Shown here one piece after another: positions 1 to 5,105 of a stretch of DNA of 5,105 bases. The first letter of the stretch is position 1; every line of letters starts with the position of its first letter. The position numbers and the translations under genes are program-made. This DNA comes from an uncultured Synechococcus sp. GTDB taxonomy: Bacteria > Cyanobacteriota > Cyanobacteriia > PCC-6307 > Cyanobiaceae. The notes below the pieces were generated by a model. The model saw only the letters and a list, made by a program, of their open reading frames with translations, did not search any database and was not told the DNA's origin. The stretch spans positions 1 through 5,105 of the forward strand of contig CALJTZ010000097.1 in the NCBI GenBank assembly GCA_937975655.1. Reading direction: 5' to 3'.

Positions 1-756
1 GCCCAGGGGTTCGAGAGGCCAGCGTTCGCCGATCGTGTGAATCAGCTCGTTGGCCGGCACCACATCGGCTTGGCGCCAGCCGTTGCGGTTGCCCACATCC
101 ATGTATTCGATCAGGCGCAACTCCATACCCCGCTCCCGGCCCAGTTCCGCCAGGGGCCGCACCTGATCGTGATTGCGCTCCCGTTGGATCACGGCGTTGA
201 GCTTCAGGGCTCCGGCAGCTGGATCAAAGCCGGCGCTGCGGGCGTGCTCGATCGCGGCCAGCACCTGATTCAGGGCGCGGGCGCCGGCGGCCTCATCGGC
301 TAATCCCGCCATGGCAGCCACACTGGCGGCGGTGGTGCCATCCAGGCTGAGGGTGAGACGATCCAGTCCGGCCTCCCGCAGGCGGCGAGCGCGCTCGGCG
401 GAGAGCAGCACCCCGTTGCTGGTGAGGGCGATCTCTCGAAGTCCGTGCTCGCGCAACGGCTGCACGGCCCGGATCAAGGCCTCCAGCTCTGGATGTAGCA
501 GCGGCTCGCCGCCGGTGAGCCGCAGGCTGTGGACCCCAAGAGCCACGGCCGCATGGATCACCTGCAGCCGTTGCTCCATGTTCAGCAGCCCCGGCGGCTC
601 CTGGCCATCGGGCAGGCAGTAAGGGCAGGCCAGGTTGCAGCGGGCTGTGAGCGAGAGGCGCAGCACGCCGAGGGGGCGCTGAAGCTGATCTCGGGGGTGA
701 GCGACGGCCGTCTCCGCAGCGGAGTCCAGTCTGCTGGGCCCGCGTGGGGAGCTCAG
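1..756 (-). CDS. moaA: GTP 3',8-cyclase MoaA, radical SAM enzyme (partial, C-terminus off the left edge)
   Basis: Catalyses the first step of molybdenum cofactor synthesis, converting GTP to 3',8-cyclo-GTP in the cytoplasm. Seen on the minus strand: the radical-SAM motif CNLACPYC, with cysteines at codons starting 639, 627 and 618, inside RLSLTARCNLACPYCLPDGQ; the SAM-binding motif LRLTGGEPLLHPELE, with GGEP at 513-502; then LTLSLDG, KLNAVIQR and LRLIEYMDVGNRNGW, all typical of MoaA. The frame is open to base 1. The C-terminal segment with the second 4Fe-4S cluster (roughly the last 90-100 residues of a family of about 330) lies outside. The start is uncertain. The conserved lead-in D-x3-R-P-x3-LRLSLT begins at 690, yet no ATG, GTG or TTG lies upstream in frame near it. 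The end given is a CTG at 756-754 overlapping the mobA stop as CTGA, with a GAGGA three bases upstream. Alternatives are CTG 729 or GTG 666 (which loses the lead-in). Identity is sure; the start is not. Confidence 0.93.
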   Translation of the reverse strand, partial: MSSPRGPSRLDSAAETAVAHPRDQLQRPLGVLRLSLTARCNLACPYCLPDGQEPPGLLNMEQRLQVIHAAVALGVHSLRLTGGEPLLHPELEALIRAVQPLREHGLREIALTSNGVLLSAERARRLREAGLDRLTLSLDGTTAASVAAMAGLADEAAGARALNQVLAAIEHARSAGFDPAAGALKLNAVIQRERNHDQVRPLAELGRERGMELRLIEYMDVGNRNGWRQADVVPANELIHTIGERWPLEPLG

Positions 757-1427
757 AGGTCCTCGGGGCGGTTCACGTTGCGGATCCTGCTGGCGGCCAG
801 TGTTACGTGGTGGCAGGGCTGGTGGGCGAGCCAGTTCTGCAGGCGGCGCTCCCCCTGGTCGATCGCGGCGGCCAGACCATCGCGTTGAGCGGGGCCGCTT
901 GGGTAGAGGCCCAGCAGGGGCTGCAGGCGCTCACCGTCGTGGGCCAGGTGGATCGCTCCAGGTGCGGCTTCAGCTGCGGCCAGCAGGCTTTGCAGCACGG
1001 ACAGGGTGAGGTCGGGCATGTCCACCGGGCAGAGCAGCAGCTGTTGGTTCGGATGGTGTTCCATCAGACGGTGCAGGGCCAGCAGGGGTCCCTCCCAGGG
1101 AGACGGCTCGGCCAGGACGGTGAACGCGGCTGCCGACAGGCTTCCCGGCGCTGCAGCTGCCGTGGGTTGCTCGGCGAGCTGCCCAGCCAGAGCCAGGTGT
1201 TCCGGCCAGCGGCTCAGCAGCGTGATCGGTGCCTGCAACGCGGCCAGCAGCCCCAGCGTGCGTTCCAGCCAGCTACCGCCTTCGGGGTGGGGGAGCAGCG
1301 CTTTGTCCTGGCCCATGCGTCGGCTGGCTCCGCCGCTGAGCAGGCAGCTCCGCAGCGGTGCCGGGCTGGCGCCCTGCGTCACCTCGTTCTGTAGCAACCG
1401 CTGCCGGAGTGCATCGGCCTGATCCAT
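753..1427 (-). CDS. mobA: Molybdenum cofactor guanylyltransferase MobA
   Basis: Transfers GMP from GTP to Mo-molybdopterin to make the guanine dinucleotide cofactor (MGD) used by NarB-type nitrate reductases. Numbered from ATG 1427, the nucleotide-binding signature LLSGGASRRMGQDKALL is at residues 29-45. WEGPLLAL at 111-118 matches the GPLA region, CPVDMPDL at 133-140 carries the metal-binding aspartate D136, and the C-terminus NVNRPEDL is the family's usual N-x-N-x-P-x-D-L ending. Length is 224 residues, normal or slightly long. The frame stays open upstream to an ATG at 1505, but that would overlap cynS. ATG 1427 leaves 37 bases to cynS. GTG 1382 is a serious alternative: it gives MTQGASPAPLRSCLLSGG, closer to the usual short MobA N-terminus, and would leave the putative NtcA promoter fully intergenic. 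The stop overlaps the presumed moaA start, so the two are probably co-transcribed and supply cofactor to the divergent narB. Confidence 0.9.
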   Translation of the reverse strand: MDQADALRQRLLQNEVTQGASPAPLRSCLLSGGASRRMGQDKALLPHPEGGSWLERTLGLLAALQAPITLLSRWPEHLALAGQLAEQPTAAAAPGSLSAAAFTVLAEPSPWEGPLLALHRLMEHHPNQQLLLCPVDMPDLTLSVLQSLLAAAEAAPGAIHLAHDGERLQPLLGLYPSGPAQRDGLAAAIDQGERRLQNWLAHQPCHHVTLAASRIRNVNRPEDL

Positions 1428-1432
1428 AGGGT
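1390..1432 (+). promoter_or_regulatory. Candidate NtcA-activated promoter for cynS-narB
   Basis: Seen: TGTA at 1390-1393, an eight-base spacer, then TGCC at 1402-1405, which matches the NtcA box GTA-N8-TAC at five of six core bases. Exactly 22 bases after the box is TAGGGT (1427-1432), matching the -10 form TAN3T. Known: NtcA-activated cyanobacterial promoters place the box about 22-23 bases before a -10 of this form, with no -35 element. Inferred transcription start is about 1438-1440, giving a leader of about 25 bases before the cynS ATG. The same box read on the minus strand has no TAN3T at the right distance, so it appears directed at cynS only. It overlaps the 5' end of mobA if that gene starts at 1427, but not if it starts at GTG 1382. 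Unproven; the TAC half-site is imperfect. Confidence 0.45.
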
Positions 1433-1464
1433 CCGGCGACCGATCCGCTCCAGCCTGCAGCGCC

Positions 1465-1920
1465 ATGGCCCTCGCTCCTCTCACTGCCGCCCTGTTGGCC
1501 GCCAAGCGCCGCCTTGGGCTCAGCTTCGCCGATCTCGGCCAGCGGTTGGGGGCTGATGAGGTGTGGGTGGCGAGCCTGATCTATGGCCAGGCCACGGCCA
1601 CGGCCGAGCAGGCCGAGGCGCTGCTGCAGGCCCTAGAGCTGGGGGGCAGCGCCGGCGCTGAGCGGCTGGATCAGCTCACCACCTACCCGGTGAAAGGGGC
1701 CCTCGATCCAGTGATCCCCACCGATCCGCTGCTCTATCGCTTCTACGAAATCCTGCAGGTGTATGGCCTGCCGTTGAAGGATGTGATCCAGGAAAAGTTC
1801 GGCGATGGGATTATGTCGGCGATTGATTTCAGCCTCACCGTGGACCGCCAGGAGGATCCCAAGGGGGATCGGGTGGTGGTGACGATGAACGGCAAGTTCC
1901 TGCCATACCGCACGTGGTGA
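1465..1920 (+). CDS. cynS: Cyanate hydratase (cyanase)
   Basis: Converts cyanate plus bicarbonate to CO2 and carbamate, which breaks down to ammonia and CO2; a cytoplasmic, homodecameric enzyme in the family. It both detoxifies cyanate and supplies nitrogen. The product has 151 residues, against 156 in E. coli CynS. The N-terminal half (about 5-75) is the helical DNA-binding-like domain (AAKRRLGLSFADLGQRLG). The C-terminal half is the catalytic domain, with YRFYEILQVYG at 91-101 and EKFGDGIMSAIDF at 110-122. The three catalytic residues are present: R92, E95 and S118, equivalent to Arg96, Glu99 and Ser122 of E. coli. The ending GKFLPYRTW is also typical. ATG 1465 gives an N-terminus of normal length; no clear ribosome binding site precedes it. 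The stop overlaps the narB start, so it is the first gene of a cynS-narB operon. In many cyanobacteria cynS instead follows cynABD. Confidence 0.97.
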   Translation: MALAPLTAALLAAKRRLGLSFADLGQRLGADEVWVASLIYGQATATAEQAEALLQALELGGSAGAERLDQLTTYPVKGALDPVIPTDPLLYRFYEILQVYGLPLKDVIQEKFGDGIMSAIDFSLTVDRQEDPKGDRVVVTMNGKFLPYRTW

Positions 1921-4091
1921 GCGCCCCCGCAGCAGCGGCCCGGGCCCAGTGCCCGTACTGCGGCGTGGGGTGTGGCCTGGAACTCAAGCCGCCCGCGGCT
2001 GCAGGCGATCCCCAGTGGATAACCCGTGGAGATCGCCTGCATCCCTCCTCCCTGGGCCAGGTGTGCGTGAAGGGTGCCACCGTGGGTGAAACCCTGCACC
2101 ACAACCGGCTCACGACCCCGCTGTGGCGGGAGCACCGCGACCAACCGTTTCAGCCCATCAGCTGGGAGGCTGCCTTTGAGCGGCTGTTGACGCAGATTCG
2201 CCGCACTTTGGCGGAGCAGGGCCCGGCTGGCTTGGCGATCTACGGCTCGGGGCAGTTCCTCACGGAGGACTACTACGTGGCCAACAAGCTGCTTAAGGGG
2301 GCCCTGGGCAGCAACAACTTCGATGCGAATTCACGCCTGTGCATGAGTTCGGCGGTGGCCGGCTATGCCCGCAGCCTCGGCTCCGATGGCCCTCCCTGCT
2401 GCTACGACGATCTCGATGCGGCCGACCTGGTGGTGCTGATCGGCACCAACACGGCCGAGTGCCATCCGGTGTTGTTTCAGCGGCTGCTGAAGCGCAAGCG
2501 CAAAGACAGGCAGGCCTTGCGTCTGGTGGTGGTGGATCCCCGGGCCACGGCCACCAGCGATGCCGCTGATCTGCACCTGGCGCTTCGCCCCGGCACGGAT
2601 CTAGCGCTCTTGCACGGCGTGGGCCACCTCTTGTTGCAGGCCGCGGCGATCAACCAGGGCTTCGTGGCTGCCCACACGCAGGGCTTTGAAGCATTGGCGG
2701 CGCTCTGGCAAGCCTGGACGCCGCAGCGGGTCAGTGATCTCTGTGGGATCGGCGAAGCCGATTTGCGCCAGCTGGCCCAGTGGTGGGCTGGCTCGGCCGG
2801 GGTGCTCAGCCTCTGGTCCATGGGGGTCAACCAGAGCAGCGAGGGCACTGCCACCGTGGCGGGGATCATCAATTTGCATCTGGTCACCGGTCAGATCGGG
2901 AGGGAGGGAGCGGGCCCCTTCTCGCTCACGGGCCAGCCCAATGCCATGGGGGGGCGTGAGGCCGGTGGCCTGGCCCAGCTGTTGCCGGGCTATCGCGTTG
3001 CGGTGAACGCCGAGCACCGTGCCGAGGTGGAGCGGCACTGGGGCTTCGCTCCCGGTTCGATCGCGGCCGAACCCGGCTTGGCGGTGTGGCAGCAGATCGA
3101 GGCGATGGAGCGGGGAGACCTGGGGCTGTGGTGGGTGGCTGCCACCAATCCCCTGGTGAGCATGCCGTCGCTGGATCGGGTGCGGGCTGCGGTGGCCAAC
3201 TGCCCGCTGGTGGTGCTGAGTGAGGCCTACGCCGATACGGAAACGGCCGAGGTGGCCCATCTGGTGCTGCCGGCGGCCCAGTGGAGTGAGAAGAGCGGCG
3301 TGATGACCAACTCCGAGCGCCGCGTCACCCTCTGTGCGGCCTTTCGGGATCCACCGGGTGAGGCCAGGGCCGACTGGGCGATCTTTGCTGAGCTGGGTCG
3401 TCGCCTGGGCTTCGTGGATCAGTTCAGTTACGGCTCAGCGGCGGAGGTATACGCGGAGTTCACGGCGCTCACGGCCGGCCGGGTGTGTGACGTCAGCGGC
3501 CTCAGCCACGGCCTGCTGGCCCAGCAGGGCCCCCAGCAGTGGCCTTTCCCGGCAGGCACGCAGCCCGGTGGCGGTCAGGCGCGCCTCTATGGCGAGGTGT
3601 GTACCTTCCCGGCCGCCCCCGCAGGCCATCGCTTCCCCACCGGCAACGGTCGGGCCCGTCTGTGGGCCGACCTGCCCCTGGGGTTAGCCGAACCCCCGTG
3701 CGACGCCTACCCGCTGGTGCTCACGGTGGGGCGTTACCTGGGCCACTGGCACACCATGACGCGCACGGCCCATGTGGCGCGGATTGTGAAACAGCATCCC
3801 GAGCCGCTGCTGGAGGTGCATCCCACCGATGGCGAGCGCTATGGCCTGGTGGATGGCGCCATGGCCCAAGTGGGCTCCCGCCGCGGCTCCGTGACGGCCC
3901 GGGTGCAACTCACCGAGCGCATTCGGCCGGGCACGGTGTTCCTGCCGATGCACTGGGGGGCCAACCAGGCCAAGGCCTGTGAAGCCAACCGGCTGATGCA
4001 TGAGCTGGGCTGCCCCCATTCCCAGCAGCCGGAGTTGAAGGCCGCCGCCGTTTGGGTGGCACCTTGGCGTACGCCCAAGGCGTCTACCTAG
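1914..4091 (+). CDS. narB: Ferredoxin-dependent assimilatory nitrate reductase NarB
   Basis: Reduces nitrate to nitrite in the cytoplasm using reduced ferredoxin, one 4Fe-4S cluster and Mo-bis-MGD. The product has 725 residues, close to the roughly 730 of cyanobacterial NarB. The cluster motif C-x2-C-x3-C...C is at C13, C16, C20 and C51, and the conserved K53 follows (CVKG). The catalytic domain has YGSGQFLTEDYYVANKL at 110-126 and NSRLCMSS at 139-146, where C143 is the expected molybdenum ligand; then LIGTNTAECHPV, and GQPNAMGGREAGG at 340-352. The C-terminal dinucleotide-binding domain begins around YPLVLTVGRYLGHWHTMTR (599 on) and includes LPMHWG. No signal peptide or C-terminal flavin/2Fe-2S extension is present, which separates it from periplasmic NapA and from the NADH-dependent bacterial NasA-type enzymes. 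Start: GTG 1914, or GTG 1917, which gives a 4-base GTGA overlap with the cynS stop; no ATG is available. Translation is probably coupled to cynS. The narM assembly gene often found near narB is not in the window. Confidence 0.96.
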   Translation: MVSAPAAAARAQCPYCGVGCGLELKPPAAAGDPQWITRGDRLHPSSLGQVCVKGATVGETLHHNRLTTPLWREHRDQPFQPISWEAAFERLLTQIRRTLAEQGPAGLAIYGSGQFLTEDYYVANKLLKGALGSNNFDANSRLCMSSAVAGYARSLGSDGPPCCYDDLDAADLVVLIGTNTAECHPVLFQRLLKRKRKDRQALRLVVVDPRATATSDAADLHLALRPGTDLALLHGVGHLLLQAAAINQGFVAAHTQGFEALAALWQAWTPQRVSDLCGIGEADLRQLAQWWAGSAGVLSLWSMGVNQSSEGTATVAGIINLHLVTGQIGREGAGPFSLTGQPNAMGGREAGGLAQLLPGYRVAVNAEHRAEVERHWGFAPGSIAAEPGLAVWQQIEAMERGDLGLWWVAATNPLVSMPSLDRVRAAVANCPLVVLSEAYADTETAEVAHLVLPAAQWSEKSGVMTNSERRVTLCAAFRDPPGEARADWAIFAELGRRLGFVDQFSYGSAAEVYAEFTALTAGRVCDVSGLSHGLLAQQGPQQWPFPAGTQPGGGQARLYGEVCTFPAAPAGHRFPTGNGRARLWADLPLGLAEPPCDAYPLVLTVGRYLGHWHTMTRTAHVARIVKQHPEPLLEVHPTDGERYGLVDGAMAQVGSRRGSVTARVQLTERIRPGTVFLPMHWGANQAKACEANRLMHELGCPHSQQPELKAAAVWVAPWRTPKAST
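4062..4080 (+). other. Imperfect hairpin at the 3' end of narB
   Basis: CCTTGGC (4062-4068) can pair with GCCCAAGG (4073-4080) around a GTAC loop, giving seven base pairs with one bulged C. It lies inside the last codons of narB, nine bases before the stop. No run of T follows, so it is not a standard intrinsic terminator. It may contribute to the mRNA 3' end or simply reflect GC-rich codons. Confidence 0.2.
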
Positions 4092-4108
4092 CGGAACGGT
4101 CGGCGGCC

Positions 4109-4702
4109 TCAGGCCTCCACCAGCAGCGGCGCGATGCGCAGGGTCCGGCCGGGTCCGCTGTCCTGCTGGATCAGGCCCATGTCCCGCCATTTCGAGAGCT
4201 GGCGCGTCACCGTGACGCGGGTGTGGCCGCTCAGCTCCGCCAGGTCGGCATGGGTGAATTTCAGGGGCAACTCATACCAGTGGCCGCTGCGGCGACCCAG
4301 CCGTTGCACCAGCAGCTGCAGCAGGGCGGTGATGCGCTGTTCGGCGTCCCCCAGGTGGCGGATCATCAGCAGGGCCACGGTCCAGTCGTTCAGGCTGCTG
4401 GCGCCGGCGGGAGGCATGGCCGAGCAGCCCGCCACCAGCTGGGCAGGGCTCAGGGCCTGCAGGTGCAGCCGGGCGTGGCGCAGCAGGTCGAGGGGGAGAT
4501 GGTCGCCGGTCTGGAGAAAGCCGAGGGTCATGGGGTGGGCCTGTAGGGCTTCCTGCTCCGGCCTCGAGATGGCCACCCGGACCAGGCCGGCCGTGATGCT
4601 CAGGCAACTGCTCTGCAGCAGCACCCGCTCGTCCAGCAGCATGGTGTGACCGGCCTTGATCTGCAGTCCCCCTTCGCTCGGTCGCCGTTCAATCGTCGTC
4701 AT
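4109..4702 (-). CDS. Crp/Fnr-family transcriptional regulator with an NtcA-like recognition helix
   Basis: Probable DNA-binding regulator, 197 residues from ATG 4702; a TTG at 4708 would add two residues. The C-terminal half is a Crp-type winged helix: FTHADLAELSGHTRVTVTRQ (149-168) followed by LSKWRDMGLI, with a wing ending GRTLRIAP. The recognition-helix core TRVTVTR matches the one I recall for NtcA, the global nitrogen regulator, so it may read a related site. The N-terminal part (about 13-75) looks like a shortened cyclic-nucleotide-binding-type beta fold (VLLQSSCLSITAGLVRVAIS, FLQTGDHLPLDLL). The rest of that sensor is too diverged for me to say what, if anything, it binds; it does not look like NtcA itself. 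It sits just downstream of the transporter ATPase gene, overlapping it by 14 bases, so the two are very likely in one operon. A local activator or repressor of the cyanate/nitrate genes is the natural inference. Confidence 0.85.
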   Translation of the reverse strand: MTTIERRPSEGGLQIKAGHTMLLDERVLLQSSCLSITAGLVRVAISRPEQEALQAHPMTLGFLQTGDHLPLDLLRHARLHLQALSPAQLVAGCSAMPPAGASSLNDWTVALLMIRHLGDAEQRITALLQLLVQRLGRRSGHWYELPLKFTHADLAELSGHTRVTVTRQLSKWRDMGLIQQDSGPGRTLRIAPLLVEA

Positions 4703-5105
4703 GGGCAAAACGGCGATAGAGGAAGTCGAGGGCGTGGTTCCGTAGCTGGGCGTAGCGCGGATCGTTCTGGATCGTTTCGTAGCGGCGCGGGCGCTCGAAC
4801 GGCACCTCCACGATTTCCCCGATGGTGGCGGCTGGTCCGTTGGTCATCATCACCACCCGGTCGGCCAGGAACAGCGCCTCGTCGATGTCGTGGGTGATCA
4901 TCAGCACGGTGGGTTTGTGTTCCCGCCAGATGGCCAGCAGTTCCTCCTGCAGTTCCTCCTTGGTGATGGCATCGAGGGCGCCGAAGGGTTCATCCAGCAC
5001 CAGCACTTCCGGGCTCACCGCCAGGGCCCGGGCGATGGCAACCCGCTGACGCATGCCCCCGGAGATCTGGTCGGGTCGCTTGTGGCGCGCCTCCAGCAAA
5101 CCCAC
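4689..5105 (-). CDS. cynD: ABC transporter ATPase of the CynD/NrtD family, probably cyanate uptake (partial, N-terminus off the right edge)
   Basis: C-terminal 138 residues of a cytoplasmic ATPase powering uptake of a small anion. Counting from the window edge, the ABC signature ISGGMRQR is at residues 14-21, Walker B VLVLDEP at 34-40 with catalytic E39, the D-loop GALD at 42-45, and the switch histidine in MITHD at H72. The Walker A and Q-loop are outside. MTNGPAATIGEIVEVPF is typical of the nitrate/cyanate/taurine importer group. The segment DAITKEELQEELLAIW and the tail ALDFLYRRFAHDDD resemble cyanobacterial CynD as I remember it more than NrtD, and a cyanase gene nearby supports cyanate. 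Nitrate (NrtD) or a shared substrate range remains possible. The permease and solute-binding protein genes are expected just beyond the right edge, upstream in the same operon. The first codon in the window (GTG) is internal, not a start. The stop overlaps the start of the Crp-type regulator. Confidence 0.85.
   Translation of the reverse strand: MGLLEARHKRPDQISGGMRQRVAIARALAVSPEVLVLDEPFGALDAITKEELQEELLAIWREHKPTVLMITHDIDEALFLADRVVMMTNGPAATIGEIVEVPFERPRRYETIQNDPRYAQLRNHALDFLYRRFAHDDD

Noticed and set aside
753..764. Programmed frameshift joining mobA to moaA, suggested by GAGGAC-CTC-TGA, which resembles the prfB site
   Set aside because: moaA is in the -1 frame relative to mobA, whereas the prfB-type site shifts +1, and no -1 slippery heptamer is visible. 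Re-initiation is simpler.
744..1394. Long plus-strand reading frame opposite mobA (216 codons)
   Set aside because: Its product is low-complexity, rich in Q, G, R and A, with no recognisable motif, whereas the opposite strand encodes a clear MobA. It is a shadow frame of GC-rich coding DNA.
2948..2954. Run of seven G in narB as a phase-variation tract
   Set aside because: It is short for a switching tract and encodes the conserved MGGRE segment, so it is explained by codon use.
2601..3260. Long minus-strand reading frame inside narB (219 codons)
   Set aside because: It lies wholly opposite conserved NarB domains, and its product is rich in H, G, P and R without family motifs; a shadow frame.
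4105..4115. GGCCTCAGGCC inverted repeat between the convergent genes as a terminator
   Set aside because: The arms are separated by one base, so no hairpin loop can form, and no T run follows on either strand.
3684..4190. Minus-strand reading frame spanning the narB and regulator 3' ends
   Set aside because: It is opposite NarB's cofactor-binding domain and out of frame with the regulator; no motifs seen.
4052..4546. Plus-strand reading frame running from the narB end into the regulator gene
   Set aside because: It is antisense to a convincing Crp-type helix-turn-helix protein and its composition (Q, G, A, H) is typical of shadow frames here.

Overview
The window is GC-rich and almost entirely coding. 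It carries part of a nitrogen-assimilation cluster. The combination of a ferredoxin-type NarB nitrate reductase, a cyanase, a CynD-like transporter ATPase, an NtcA-like Crp-family regulator and molybdenum-cofactor genes points to a cyanobacterium. A high-GC picocyanobacterium of the Synechococcus/Cyanobium group fits best; this assignment is inferred from gene content and protein style, not from a search.

Layout, left to right. On the minus strand, the N-terminal three quarters of moaA (its C-terminus runs off the left edge) lies directly downstream of mobA. Divergent from these, on the plus strand, is a cynS-narB pair whose reading frames overlap by a few bases (GTGA junction). The short region between mobA and cynS holds a good candidate NtcA-type promoter directed at cynS-narB. 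Convergent with narB, separated from it by only 17 bases, is a minus-strand gene for a small Crp/Fnr-type regulator. Its start overlaps the stop of an ABC transporter ATPase gene (CynD/NrtD type), whose N-terminal half runs off the right edge.

How the genes fit together (inference from family knowledge): the ABC transporter would import cyanate (or nitrate); CynS would turn cyanate into ammonia and CO2; NarB would reduce nitrate to nitrite with reduced ferredoxin; MoaA and MobA act at the first and last parts of the route to the Mo-bis-MGD cofactor NarB needs. The Crp-type protein, whose recognition helix resembles that of NtcA, is probably a local regulator of the cluster.

All enzyme families here are known. 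The points worth a second look are the fused cyanate/nitrate operon with cynS split from its transporter genes, the extra NtcA-like regulator co-transcribed with the transporter, the apparent absence of any ATG/GTG/TTG start at the expected moaA N-terminus, and the putative NtcA promoter. There are no RNA genes, mobile elements, CRISPR arrays or gene-free stretches over 300 bases that I can see.
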